A program made the translations under genes and the position numbers. Shown piece by piece: positions 44,545-54,159 of a DNA stretch of 64,000 bases. Below the pieces are notes generated by a model that was given only the letters and a program-made list of their open reading frames with translations, searched no databases and was not told where the DNA came from. How positions within the stretch are numbered: the first letter of the stretch is position 1; every line of letters starts with the position of its first letter. Source of the DNA: Arenibacter sp. P308M17 (GTDB lineage Bacteria > Bacteroidota > Bacteroidia > Flavobacteriales > Flavobacteriaceae). The stretch lies in the NCBI RefSeq assembly GCF_003426735.1, contig NZ_QVON01000001.1:248001-312000 (forward strand), read 5' to 3'.

Positions 44545-46686
44545 ATGATTAAGAAGCATTTATTATTTTTACTTTTTGGATTATTTTCAATAACGGGATC
44601 CGTAGGGGCCACCTTTCAGGACCCCATTAAAATTGCCTGTGTGGGAAACAGTATTACCTATGGTTCGGGAGTGGCCAATAGGGAAAAAAATGCGTATCCG
44701 GAACAATTACAGTCCATGTTGGGGAATACATATGAAGTACGGAATTTTGGGGTGGGCGGAAGAACCCTCTTAAAAAAGGGGGATAAACCCTATTGGGAAG
44801 CGGAGGCCTATTCCAAGGCACTGGAATTTAAGCCCGATGTTGTTTTTATAAAATTGGGCACCAATGATACCAAGCTCCAAAATAGGATTCATTTGGCCGA
44901 TTTCGAGAGTGATTATATAGACCTGATCAATAGTTTTAAAACAGAAAATGAACACGCTAGGATAATTCTTTTACTTCCTGTTCCTGCCTTTACTGCCGAT
45001 ACCACCGGAATATGGAACGAGGTCATCAAAAATAAAATCGCCCCCATAACCCGCAAGGTCGCCTACAGGACCAATTTGGAGGTATTGGACCTGTACCAGC
45101 TGTTTATAGATCAACCGGGCCTCTTGCCAGATAAGGTGCACCCTTCCTCCCTTGGGGCTACGGTCATTGCCAAAAGATTATATGAAGCTGTAATCCAAAA
45201 GGAAACTGTAAAGATAGATATACCAAAATCCAAGGAAATAAAAGTGCTGGAATCCGAAAATTTTTATGGGTATTCCCTCACTAATTTTGAACTTAAGGGC
45301 ACCCTATGTAAGGTGGTAAAGCCCAAGAAAGTGGCACCTGGAGCTCCTTGGGTACTTAGGGCCCGCTTTTGGGGCCATGAACCACAAACCGATATAGCCT
45401 TATTGGAAAGGGGCTTTCATATTGCCTATTGTGATGTGGCCAATTTGTACGGTGGTCCCGAAGCCATTGAACGTTGGGACCGGTTTTATGGGTTCATGAC
45501 CCAGGCCGGACTCTCCAAAAAAGTAGTGCTGGAAGGAATGAGTCGGGGAGGGTTGATTATTTATAATTGGGCCGAAAAAAATCCGGAAAAAGTAGCCTGT
45601 GTTTACGCAGATGCCCCTGTTCTTGATGGCAAGAGCTGGCCGGGCGGAATGGGAAAGGGTAAGGGAAGTGCCAATGATTGGGAGACCTTTAAAAAGGTGT
45701 ACCATTTAAAGAACGAAAAAGAGGTATCCAAATTTAAGGGTAACCCCATTCAAAAGATAGCATCCATAGCAAAAGGAGGTTATCCCATGATGCACGTATG
45801 TGGTGCTGCCGATGAGGTGGTACCTATTGAAGAAAATACCAAGCCATTTGAAGATGGAATCAAAGCCCATGGGGGCAACATCCATGTAATTTACAAGGAG
45901 GGGGTAGGGCATCATCCCCATAGTTTGGAAAATCCGACTCCGATGGTCAACTTTATCCTTAACGCAACAGGGCAGAAGGTAAATTTTGCCCAAATTCCAG
46001 CGCCTAGTGCGGAATTTAGATCGGGTGCCGGTTGGAAGGAAGGAAAGGATTGGTGGGCCCAGGCCAATGATATTGATTCCCTGTGCAGGACCTCCAAGGA
46101 AACCGATTTGCTGCTCATAGGGAATTCCATTACCCAAGGCTGGGGCGGAAAAAGACCTAATGTTACCTATGCCCCCGGTAAAGAAGCCATGGAACTATAT
46201 TTTAAGGATTTAAATTGGATCGGTGCCGGTATTTCCGGGGACCGTACCCAGCATATTTTATATCGTCTAGATAATGGTAGCTATGAAGCCGCCAGACCAA
46301 AGGTGGTGGTATTGACCATTGGCGTGAACAATTTTGGTGACAATACTGCGGAAGAAATTGCGGACGGCATAGGAAAAGTACTGGGCTTAGCAAGGCAAAA
46401 ATTTTCGCCTTCCACAAAAATAATGTTGTTTGGTCCCCTGCCCACCGGCTTGGACCCCAATACGGATAGAAGGGAGAAGTACCATAAGGTACATGCCCTG
46501 ATAAAACACCATGGAGATGGAAAAAAGGTGTTCTATTACAATCTGATCAATGAATTCTCCAATGAAAAGGGATTCTTAAAACCCGATTTGCTTTCCCAAG
46601 ATGGCATACATTTAATGGCAGACGGCTACAAGGTATGGGGTAAATTAATTAGGGATAATTATTTTAAAATCAATAAACAGGAATAA
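44545..46686 (+). CDS. Three-domain esterase: SGNH - alpha/beta hydrolase - SGNH
   Basis: The 713-residue protein starts behind a good ribosome site (AGGGAGG). After a signal peptide (about 1-22) come three separate hydrolase domains: SGNH domain 1 (27-220; Ser36 in GNSITYG, Asp196/His199), an alpha/beta hydrolase (about 240-475; Ser333 in GMSRGG, Asp423, His456 or 457) and SGNH domain 2 (about 490-710; Ser528 in IGNSIT, Asp686/His689). All three catalytic sets look complete. It follows GH31 by 35 bp and precedes a SIAE-type esterase, so it probably deacylates a decorated glycan. Confidence 0.88.
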   Translation: MIKKHLLFLLFGLFSITGSVGATFQDPIKIACVGNSITYGSGVANREKNAYPEQLQSMLGNTYEVRNFGVGGRTLLKKGDKPYWEAEAYSKALEFKPDVVFIKLGTNDTKLQNRIHLADFESDYIDLINSFKTENEHARIILLLPVPAFTADTTGIWNEVIKNKIAPITRKVAYRTNLEVLDLYQLFIDQPGLLPDKVHPSSLGATVIAKRLYEAVIQKETVKIDIPKSKEIKVLESENFYGYSLTNFELKGTLCKVVKPKKVAPGAPWVLRARFWGHEPQTDIALLERGFHIAYCDVANLYGGPEAIERWDRFYGFMTQAGLSKKVVLEGMSRGGLIIYNWAEKNPEKVACVYADAPVLDGKSWPGGMGKGKGSANDWETFKKVYHLKNEKEVSKFKGNPIQKIASIAKGGYPMMHVCGAADEVVPIEENTKPFEDGIKAHGGNIHVIYKEGVGHHPHSLENPTPMVNFILNATGQKVNFAQIPAPSAEFRSGAGWKEGKDWWAQANDIDSLCRTSKETDLLLIGNSITQGWGGKRPNVTYAPGKEAMELYFKDLNWIGAGISGDRTQHILYRLDNGSYEAARPKVVVLTIGVNNFGDNTAEEIADGIGKVLGLARQKFSPSTKIMLFGPLPTGLDPNTDRREKYHKVHALIKHHGDGKKVFYYNLINEFSNEKGFLKPDLLSQDGIHLMADGYKVWGKLIRDNYFKINKQE

Positions 46687-46716
46687 TTATGAAATATCCA
46701 TTGGCAAAATTTTCAA

Positions 46717-46739
46717 ACCTCCCGATAATTATCGGGACG
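46717..46739. repeat. 23-bp repeat with CCCGATAATTATCGGG palindrome, copy 2
   Basis: The 16-bp palindrome at 46721-46736 with flanking bases is the exact reverse complement of 2778-2800. It sits in the spacer between the three-domain esterase and the SIAE-like gene, alongside CTGTCTGCC/GGCAG-type arms (46807-46822), and supports starting the next gene at 46842. Confidence 0.7.
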
Positions 46740-46841
46740 AAAATGACTACTTGGATATTACACCCGCCGGAACGAAGAAGTCGGGCAGGTCTGACCGATA
46801 AAAAACTGTCTGCCGAACAGGCAAGCAATAAATATAAACAG

Positions 46842-48245
46842 ATGAAAAATAGAAAAAAATTGTTGGGCTTACTGCTGCTGCTATCCGTTGCCAATACCTA
46901 TGCAGAAATTTGGCTTCCTTCCATTCTTTCGGATAATATGGTACTACAGCAAGATTCGAATGTCACTATTTGGGGATGGACAACAAGTACCAGTGAGGAT
47001 ATTACGGTATATGGGACCTGGAACAATGAAAAAGTAACGACCAAAGCCTTTCAGGGAAGTTGGTCCCTTCAATTGCCCACCCCAAAGGCGGGGGGCACTT
47101 ACAGCCTAATTGTGGAGGGCCACGAGAAATTGGAGTTGACGAATGTACTGATAGGGGAAGTTTGGTTGGGTTCAGGACAGAGCAATATGCAATGGACCCC
47201 TAAAAACGGATTGGAAAATGTGGATGAGGAGATTAAAAATGCCAATTACCCTGAGATACGTTTTTTTCAGGTAGCACAGCAGGTTTCGGAACATCCGCAG
47301 GATCAATTAAAGGGAAAATGGGAAGTCTGTACAGCTGAAACTATGGAGAAATTTAGTTCCGTAGCTTATTTCTTTGGAAGGGAGTTGTATAAGAATCTAT
47401 CTGTTCCGGTAGGCCTTATTAACTCTAGTTGGGGGGGTACACCTGTTGAAGTATGGTTAAAAAAAGAGTTGATAACCAAGGATGCCGAATTGGCGGAGGC
47501 ATCGAAAAAACTGAATGAGGTGGCCTGGTGGCCCAGTAACCCAGGTTTGACCTACAATGCTATGATACATCCCATTACCAAATTCAATATAGCAGGATGT
47601 ATTTGGTACCAAGGGGAATCCAATAGGGTAAATCCTATTTCCTATTACAAATCCTTTCCCTTGATGATCAAATCGTGGAGGGAGGAATGGGGCAAGGACC
47701 TGCCCTTCTATTTTGTACAGATTGCCCCCTATAAATATGACGACCCAAAAGGAACCGATGCGGCACATGTCAGGGATGCGCAACTGCATACCATGAACAA
47801 TTTGGCCAATACGGGCATGGTGGTCACCAATGATATCGGGAATTTGGAAAATATTCATCCCATAAACAAGCAGGATGTAGGGCAGCGTTTGGCACTATGG
47901 GCCTTGGCCAAAACCTATGGAAAAAAAGGGTTTGAATATTCTGGTCCTATCTTTAGGTCAAAGGAAGTTAAGAACAAAAAAATTGTCCTCAGTTTTGATT
48001 ATGCCGACAAGGGTTTAATGCAAAAGGGAAAGGAACTGCGCGAGTTTTATGTTGCAGGGGAAGATAGGGTATTTTATCCTGCAAAGGCAAAGATTGATCG
48101 TAATACCGTAATACTATCTTCCTCTAAGGTAAAGCATCCCGTGGAAGTTCGTTTTGCCTTTACCAACGGGGCCTTGCCCAATCTTTATAATTCGGAGGGC
48201 CTACCGGCATCCGCTTTTAGGACGGATGATTGGGATTTGAAATAA
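46842..48245 (+). CDS. Sialate O-acetylesterase (SIAE)-type SGNH esterase
   Basis: Translation most likely starts at ATG 46842: it gives a clean signal peptide (MKNRKKLLGLLLLLSVANTYA, cut after about residue 21) and avoids the repeat-bearing stretch from 46689. The 467-residue protein has SGNH motifs GSGQSNMQW near residue 108 and WYQGESN near 245, typical of the SIAE/DUF303 family. It removes O-acetyl groups from carbohydrates. Sialic acid itself is not implied. It lies between the three-domain esterase and a fucosidase. Confidence 0.87.
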   Translation: MKNRKKLLGLLLLLSVANTYAEIWLPSILSDNMVLQQDSNVTIWGWTTSTSEDITVYGTWNNEKVTTKAFQGSWSLQLPTPKAGGTYSLIVEGHEKLELTNVLIGEVWLGSGQSNMQWTPKNGLENVDEEIKNANYPEIRFFQVAQQVSEHPQDQLKGKWEVCTAETMEKFSSVAYFFGRELYKNLSVPVGLINSSWGGTPVEVWLKKELITKDAELAEASKKLNEVAWWPSNPGLTYNAMIHPITKFNIAGCIWYQGESNRVNPISYYKSFPLMIKSWREEWGKDLPFYFVQIAPYKYDDPKGTDAAHVRDAQLHTMNNLANTGMVVTNDIGNLENIHPINKQDVGQRLALWALAKTYGKKGFEYSGPIFRSKEVKNKKIVLSFDYADKGLMQKGKELREFYVAGEDRVFYPAKAKIDRNTVILSSSKVKHPVEVRFAFTNGALPNLYNSEGLPASAFRTDDWDLK

Positions 48246-48267
48246 AATACGTTAAATACTATAATAC

Positions 48268-49608
48268 ATGAAGTTTTTGATTGCCCTTACTTTTCTTTTG
48301 ACCGTTACAGCTAATTTTGGCCAAGAAGTGGCAGAGGATACCGTTCATCAAAAAGAACGGAAAATGCAATGGTTCAAGGATGCTAAATTGGGTATTTTTA
48401 TCCACTGGGGCTTATATTCCGTAAATGGGATAGACGAATCCTGGTCCTTTTATAATGGGTATATTTCCCATGAAAATTATATGAAACAGACCAAAGGGTT
48501 CACCGCCAAAAAATACGACCCACAGGCCTGGGCCGATTTGATAAAGCGCAGTGGCGCCAAATATTCGGTGATCACTTCCAAACATCACGAAGGCTTTGCC
48601 TTATGGGATACCAAGTTTGGGGATTTTAATGCGGTTAAAAGTGCTGCGGCAAAGCGCGATGTGTTAACCCCTTTTGTATCCGAACTCCGAAAAAATAATA
48701 TAAAGGTGGGCATATATTATTCGTTGCCCGATTGGTCATACCATGATTACACCCATTTTACGAGAGACTCCATTAGGTACAAAATTTCCGAAGAACCAAA
48801 CCGATGGAACAAATTCCTTAGCTATTACCAAGGCCAACTAAAGGAATTGTCGGACAACTATAATCCCGATCTATATTGGTTCGACGGGGATTGGGAACAC
48901 AATTCGGAGGAATGGCAAGTGCCCAAGGTAAGGCAGATGCTTTTTGACACGAATCCCAATATCATTTTGAATTCCAGACTTAGGGAACAGGGAGATTATG
49001 CTACCCCGGAACAGGGAATGCCCATTACGAGACCAAAGAATAAATTTTGGGAATTATGCCTTACCATGAACGATTCATGGGGGTTCCAGAAAAATGACCA
49101 CAATTATAAGACCACCGATCAAATTATCGGGATTTTTGCGGATGTTATTGGAAATGGGGGCAACCTATTGCTGGATATTGGTCCCAAGGGAGATGGAAGT
49201 ATTCCGGAAGAACAGGTAGCCATATTGGAAGGTTTGGGCCGTTGGACCAACAAACATAAAGAGGCTATTTACGGGACGCGGTCCGGCATTCCAAAAGAAC
49301 ATTTCTATGGCCCATCTACCTTGTCAAAAGATGGGAACATCCTGTATCTATTCGTTAAGGGCAATCCGAATGGGGAGGTCGTGATTCGGGGATTGAAAAA
49401 CAACATCAATCGTATTTACGTGGTGGGCGAAGGCACTAAATTATCCCATCAGGTAATTGGGAAGGTATATTGGAGCCATTACCCGGGAATCAATTATATA
49501 AAGTTACCGGAACATGTGCTGGATGAAAACATGACCGTTCTAGCAGTTATGTTGGATGGTAAGGTGGATCTATATCGCGAGGATGGGGATGTAATAGAAA
49601 GTAATTAA
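48268..49608 (+). CDS. GH29 alpha-L-fucosidase 2
   Basis: This 446-residue GH29 enzyme has a signal peptide (about 1-18, ending NFGQ), the motif GIFIHWGLYS (42-51), TSKHHEGFALWD (103-114) and nucleophile Asp206 in LYWFDGDWE. It lacks a C-terminal binding module. Sequence style fits subfamily A, with broad action on alpha-L-fucosides. It starts 22 bp after the SIAE-like gene and is followed 24 bp later by a sulfatase, so the three are almost surely co-transcribed. Confidence 0.94.
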   Translation: MKFLIALTFLLTVTANFGQEVAEDTVHQKERKMQWFKDAKLGIFIHWGLYSVNGIDESWSFYNGYISHENYMKQTKGFTAKKYDPQAWADLIKRSGAKYSVITSKHHEGFALWDTKFGDFNAVKSAAAKRDVLTPFVSELRKNNIKVGIYYSLPDWSYHDYTHFTRDSIRYKISEEPNRWNKFLSYYQGQLKELSDNYNPDLYWFDGDWEHNSEEWQVPKVRQMLFDTNPNIILNSRLREQGDYATPEQGMPITRPKNKFWELCLTMNDSWGFQKNDHNYKTTDQIIGIFADVIGNGGNLLLDIGPKGDGSIPEEQVAILEGLGRWTNKHKEAIYGTRSGIPKEHFYGPSTLSKDGNILYLFVKGNPNGEVVIRGLKNNINRIYVVGEGTKLSHQVIGKVYWSHYPGINYIKLPEHVLDENMTVLAVMLDGKVDLYREDGDVIESN

Positions 49609-49632
49609 ATTAAGGTAAAAAAACGAAACGCC

Positions 49633-51180
49633 ATGGTGTCACGGTTCTTAAGTTTTCTGGTCCTTGGATTCCTAATTTTAGGATGTAGGGATAAAGCCAG
49701 CCAAAAAAATGGGAAGGCTCCCCAAGCTCCCAATATTGTCCTGTTTTTTGTAGACGATATGGGCTGGCAGGATACTTCGGTACCTTTTTGGGATAAAAGA
49801 ACCCCGTACAATGATCTTTATCAAACCCCTAATATGGAGCGTTTGGCCCAGGAAGGAATGAAATTTACCCAAGCCTATTCCACTGCAGTCTGTTCACCCA
49901 CCAGGGTAAGCCTAATGACAGGAATGAATGCGGCCAGACATAGGGTTACCAACTGGACCTTGCACAAGGACAAATTGCAGCCCATGGAGACCAATCACAA
50001 AACGCTGAAATTTTCGGAATGGAACGTAAACGGGATGAGTCCGGTTGCCGGTACGGAAAAAGCCGTACACGCTACCCCATTGCCACAAATCCTGAAGGAT
50101 GCGGGATACTATACCATACACTCGGGGAAAGCGCATTTGGGGGCCATAGGCACCCCTGGAGAGAACCCATTGAATCTTGGTTTTGAAGTAAATATAGCGG
50201 GACATGCCGCCGGAGCTCCCCAAAGTTATTTGGGAAGTGATTATTTTGGAAATGGTAAAAAGGGCAAAGAGATATGGGCGGTACCAGGATTGGAAAAATA
50301 CCACGGCACGGATATATTTTTGACCGAGGCCATAACCCAAGAGGCAAAATTGGCCATGGATGCCGCCTTGGGAAAAGACAGACCTTTCTTCCTGTACATG
50401 GCACATTATGCCGTACATACCCCGATAATGGCCGATAGTAGATTTGTTCAGAAATATTATGACAAGGGACTGGATTCCACCGAGGCCAAATACGCATCAT
50501 TGGTGGAGGGAATGGACAAGAGTTTGGGAGATATTATGGATTATCTGGAAGACAAAAATGTTTCCGACAACACTATTATCCTGTTCATGTCTGATAACGG
50601 CGGACTCAGTGCAGTGGCAAGGGGAGGGGAAAAACATACCCATAACAAACCCTTGAGCAGCGGTAAAGGTTCCGCTCGTGAAGGAGGTATCCGTGAGCCC
50701 ATGTTGGTAAAATGGCCAGGGAAAATAGAGCCTAATTCGGTTGAAGACCAACCGCTTATCATCGAAGATTTCTACCCGACCATTTTGGAAATGGCAGGTA
50801 TTGAAAACTATGAAACAGTGCAGCCAGTGGATGGGGTTAGTTTTCTTCCCGTTCTTACAGGCAAATCCATGGATGGAACAAGGCCCTTATTTTGGCATTA
50901 CCCCAATGAATGGGGGCCATCGGGACCGGGAATAGGAGCTTCCAGTACTACCAGAGTGGGCGATTGGAAATTTATTTACTATTACAATGACGGTAGTATG
51001 GAACTGTTCAACCTGAGGGAAGATATTGGGGAGACCAAAAATTTGGTAGTGGAGCGGCCGGAAAAAGCAAAGGAGTTGGCCAAGATATTATCGGATTACT
51101 TAAGGAAAGTGGAGGCCCAATTACCTTCAAGGAAAGATACTGGGGAGCAGATTGCCTATCCGGATGAGGCATTCCAATAA
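49633..51180 (+). CDS. S1-family sulfatase 2 (lipoprotein)
   Basis: The 515-residue sulfatase has a lipobox LILGC (Cys18), metal-binding Asp41/Asp42 (FVDDMGW) and the formylglycine motif Cys87-S-P-T-Arg91 in STAVCSPTRVSLMTG. Additional signatures are HSGKAHLG (about 163-170) and MSDNGG. Here the usual GKWHLG is replaced by GKAHLG. It is surface- or periplasm-anchored and should remove sulfate from fucosides or other sugars of the same glycan as sulfatase 1, with different regiospecificity, since the sequences differ widely. Confidence 0.93.
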   Translation: MVSRFLSFLVLGFLILGCRDKASQKNGKAPQAPNIVLFFVDDMGWQDTSVPFWDKRTPYNDLYQTPNMERLAQEGMKFTQAYSTAVCSPTRVSLMTGMNAARHRVTNWTLHKDKLQPMETNHKTLKFSEWNVNGMSPVAGTEKAVHATPLPQILKDAGYYTIHSGKAHLGAIGTPGENPLNLGFEVNIAGHAAGAPQSYLGSDYFGNGKKGKEIWAVPGLEKYHGTDIFLTEAITQEAKLAMDAALGKDRPFFLYMAHYAVHTPIMADSRFVQKYYDKGLDSTEAKYASLVEGMDKSLGDIMDYLEDKNVSDNTIILFMSDNGGLSAVARGGEKHTHNKPLSSGKGSAREGGIREPMLVKWPGKIEPNSVEDQPLIIEDFYPTILEMAGIENYETVQPVDGVSFLPVLTGKSMDGTRPLFWHYPNEWGPSGPGIGASSTTRVGDWKFIYYYNDGSMELFNLREDIGETKNLVVERPEKAKELAKILSDYLRKVEAQLPSRKDTGEQIAYPDEAFQ

Positions 51181-51374
51181 TCTTCAATGATAGGAGGAAA
51201 CGCTATAAAGTGTTTCAAGTTAAAAATGAAATGGTGCCAATAAAAGAATTGAGAAATTTGATATGATAAAATGAAGTAGATTACGAATAAAAATTATAGA
51301 TTCGGTCGCTTTAGGACAAATTAAGGATTTAGTGCCTATTTTGCTGAGGATAATGGAATTTAATTAATAGGATA

Positions 51375-52157
51375 ATGGATTTACAATTAAAGGATAAAGT
51401 AATTTTGGTAACTGGAGGTTCCAAAGGAATCGGTCATGGCATAAGTATACTACTGGCCGCTGAAGGGGCCGTTCCGGTTATTATAGGCAGGGATGAAAGC
51501 AGTATGTTGGAGGTGGTTGCGGATATCGAAAAGAATGGTGGAAAAGCATCCTATTCCATGGCCGAACTTACAGATCCGGAACAATGCAGGCTTGCCGTGG
51601 AAAGTGCTGTTGAAAAATATGGGAAGATTGATGGGGTGGTAAATAATGCCGGTATCAACGATGGAGTAGGGCTGGAAAATGGGAATTATGAAGATTTTCT
51701 AAGATCTATAAACCGAAACCTTACCCATTATTATTTAATGGCGCACTATGCTTTGCCCGAATTAAAAAAATCCCGGGGATCTATTGTAAATATAGGATCC
51801 AAGACGTCGGTGACGGGGCAGGGGGGGACTTCGGGCTATGCCGCAGCCAATGGTGGGCGCAATGCCATAACACGGGAGTGGGCAGTGGAACTATTGCCCT
51901 ATAATATAAGGGTCAATGCCGTCATTGTGGCCGAATGTTATACCCCATTGTACGATCGATGGATCAAGACCTTCGACAATCCGGAAGAGAAATTAAAGGC
52001 CATAACCGATAAAATTCCGTTGGGACAGCGGATGACGACTGCAGAGGAAATTGCAAGCACCGTGGCCTTTTTGCTTTCCAATAGATCTAGCCACACTACC
52101 GGGCAATTGCTCTTTGTGGATGGGGGGTATACCCATTTGGACAGATCAATTTCTTAA
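51375..52157 (+). CDS. SDR oxidoreductase, probable L-fucose dehydrogenase (YxxxK lysine is Asn)
   Basis: The 260-residue SDR resembles characterised bacterial L-fucose dehydrogenases in its start (MDLQLKDKVILVTGG), NNAGINDGVGL (90-100), SKTSVTGQGGTSGY (142-155) and C-terminal FVDGGYTHLDR. It would oxidise L-fucose to L-fucono-lactone. The YxxxK site reads Tyr155-A-A-A-Asn159 (AAT at 51849-51851), so the catalytic lysine is missing, while the frame and the rest are intact. It is 64 bp before fucP. The family is certain; activity is in question. Confidence 0.85.
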   Translation: MDLQLKDKVILVTGGSKGIGHGISILLAAEGAVPVIIGRDESSMLEVVADIEKNGGKASYSMAELTDPEQCRLAVESAVEKYGKIDGVVNNAGINDGVGLENGNYEDFLRSINRNLTHYYLMAHYALPELKKSRGSIVNIGSKTSVTGQGGTSGYAAANGGRNAITREWAVELLPYNIRVNAVIVAECYTPLYDRWIKTFDNPEEKLKAITDKIPLGQRMTTAEEIASTVAFLLSNRSSHTTGQLLFVDGGYTHLDRSIS

Positions 52158-52220
52158 AAAGATAAATATTGAAGCCTATATATAAGTGATCTAAAAAGTT
52201 AAACTGTAATCAACAATCCA

Positions 52221-53531
52221 ATGAAAGACCAAAGACCACCCGTTGTATCCAAAAAGGTACTCCTTCCTTTTATTCTAATTACCTCCTTATTCGCCCTTTG
52301 GGGTTTTGCCAACTCAGTTACCGATCCCATGGTACAGGCTTTTAAAAAGGTTTTGGAACTCTCCAATTCCCAAGCTGCCTGGGTACAGATGGCATTTTAT
52401 GGAGGCTACTTTTGTATGGCGTTGCCAGCAGCCCTTTTTGTACGTAAATACTCCTATAAGGTGGGGGTATTGATTGGGTTGGCCCTATACGCAGGAGGAG
52501 CCCTATTATTTTACCCGGCTGCCATAACCGAGCAATTTTGGTTCTTTTGTCTGGGGCTCTATGTCCTAACTTTCGGATTGGCTTTTTTGGAAACCACGGC
52601 CAATCCCTATATTTTGGCCATGGGCGCACCCGAAACCGCTACCCAGCGTTTAAACTTGGCGCAAGCCTTTAATCCTGTAGGATTATTGCTGGGCCTTTTA
52701 GTGGCACAGCAATTTGTCCTTAAAAAATTGCAGTCGGACGATATTGCAGATTATTCCACTTTGGAGGAGGCACAAAAGGCCTTGATAAGGACTACGGATT
52801 TAATGGTCATTCGAGATCCTTATGTTATTTTAGGATTGGTAATCTTGGCAGTTTTTGTCCTTATCCTCATAAGTAAAATGCCGCAGGCCAAGGATGAAGG
52901 CGGTATTCCCAGTCTGAGGGATACTTTTAGCGGGCTGTTCAATAATAAGAAATATGTGTTGGGTGTTGTGGCGCAGGTATTTTATGTAGGTGCCCAGATT
53001 ATGTGCTGGACCTATATATATCAATATGCCGAGGCCATAGGGATTTCCAGTGAGGATGCCGCCAATTACCAATTTGCCGCCTTTATCCTTTTCTTGGTGG
53101 GCAGGGCAATCGGAACCTATATGTTGCGCTTTATGAGCCCGGGCAAATTATTGATGTACTTTGCCGTATTTGCAACCTTGTGTTGTGTGGGGACCATTTA
53201 TATAGAAGGTATAATAGGATTGTACTGTTTGGTGGGAATTACCTTTTTCATGTCCCTTATGTTCCCTACCATCTACGGTATAGCGCTAAACGGACTTAAT
53301 GAGGAGGAATCCAAGATTGGTGCCGCCGGCCTGGTGATGGCTATTGTGGGCGGTGCCCTAATGCCAAAATTGCAGGGAATGATTATTGATGCCGGCGGCA
53401 ATGCGGTAAACGACATTCAGATTATGGGGGCTACCGAGGTAAATTTTTCTTTTATCCTTCCTACACTCTGTTTTGTGTATATAGCTTGGTACGGATTACG
53501 GGTCTTTAAGAAGTACGAACTGCCAGTCTAG
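52221..53531 (+). CDS. fucP: L-fucose:proton symporter
   Basis: The 436-residue major facilitator protein has about 12 membrane segments and the FucP-type features: PFILITSLFALWGFANSVTDPM (about 16-37, shown in parts), LETTANPYILAMG (about 123-135) and RLNLAQAFNPVG (about 142-153). It imports L-fucose into the cytoplasm with protons. It lies directly after the fucose dehydrogenase and before a mutarotase. The stop codon overlaps the end of a repeat element. Confidence 0.93.
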   Translation: MKDQRPPVVSKKVLLPFILITSLFALWGFANSVTDPMVQAFKKVLELSNSQAAWVQMAFYGGYFCMALPAALFVRKYSYKVGVLIGLALYAGGALLFYPAAITEQFWFFCLGLYVLTFGLAFLETTANPYILAMGAPETATQRLNLAQAFNPVGLLLGLLVAQQFVLKKLQSDDIADYSTLEEAQKALIRTTDLMVIRDPYVILGLVILAVFVLILISKMPQAKDEGGIPSLRDTFSGLFNNKKYVLGVVAQVFYVGAQIMCWTYIYQYAEAIGISSEDAANYQFAAFILFLVGRAIGTYMLRFMSPGKLLMYFAVFATLCCVGTIYIEGIIGLYCLVGITFFMSLMFPTIYGIALNGLNEEESKIGAAGLVMAIVGGALMPKLQGMIIDAGGNAVNDIQIMGATEVNFSFILPTLCFVYIAWYGLRVFKKYELPV

Positions 53532-53691
53532 TGTCGTGTTAATGCTACTGTGTAGTTTAAGTCGCGGTTAATTTTTATCTGGCCAAGGCAAAAAAATGTT
53601 GCATAGCCTTAGCTACGGAACTGTTTTTTAACGAAATCCAGGTGAAAAAGAACAAGACTTGGGACGGCTAAAGTAGGGTTGACAGGACACT
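53530..53691. repeat. MITE-like element A
   Basis: AGTGTCgTGT (53530-53539) and ACAgGACACT (53682-53691) form near-perfect inverted ends around 162 bp without coding capacity. It contains CATAGCCTTAGCTACGGA (53602-53619), 17 of 18 matching a segment in element B (57028-57045). It abuts the fucP stop. Confidence 0.5.
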
Positions 53692-53748
53692 GGATGAAAG
53701 CTTTGAACATAAATAAACTTCAACGAATAATAAACAAAAAATAGGAAA

Positions 53749-54078
53749 ATGAAACGATATTGTTTGGCATTGGACCTTAAGGATGATCCCGAGTTGATCA
53801 AGGCCTATGACGATTACCATAAGGAAGTATGGCCAGAAATCCTTCAAAGTCTTAGGGAATCGGGTATAAAGGACATGGAAATCTATAGGGTAAGGAACCG
53901 CATGTTTATGATAATTGATGCAGATGACCATTTTTCCTTTGAAAAAAAGGCAAGGATCGATGCCAAGTATCCGGAAAATGAAAAGTGGGAGGAATTGATG
54001 TGGAAATACCAACAGGCACTTCCATTTGCCAAACCCGGTGAAAAATGGCTACTTATGGAAAAGGTGTTTCAGTTATAG
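53749..54078 (+). CDS. L-rhamnose/L-fucose mutarotase (RhaM family)
   Basis: This 109-residue cytoplasmic protein fits the RhaM/DUF718 mutarotase family: HKEVWPEILQSLRESGI (about 24-40) with the family's catalytic His, and the C-terminal KWLLMEKVFQL. It interconverts alpha and beta anomers of a 6-deoxyhexose. Among fucose genes its sugar is presumably L-fucose. It lies between fucP and the lactate-oxidising flavoenzyme. Confidence 0.88.
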   Translation: MKRYCLALDLKDDPELIKAYDDYHKEVWPEILQSLRESGIKDMEIYRVRNRMFMIIDADDHFSFEKKARIDAKYPENEKWEELMWKYQQALPFAKPGEKWLLMEKVFQL

Positions 54079-54159
54079 GCCCCATATAAGTTTACAATAT
54101 TAATATGGGAGCGGGAATTATAAGGGAAAAATTAAAGAACAATTGCAGATTAGAATGCC

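Noticed and set aside
46689-46841. N-terminal extension of the SIAE-like esterase
   Set aside because: It translates a repeat-rich spacer, and the ATG at 46842 begins a clean signal peptide.
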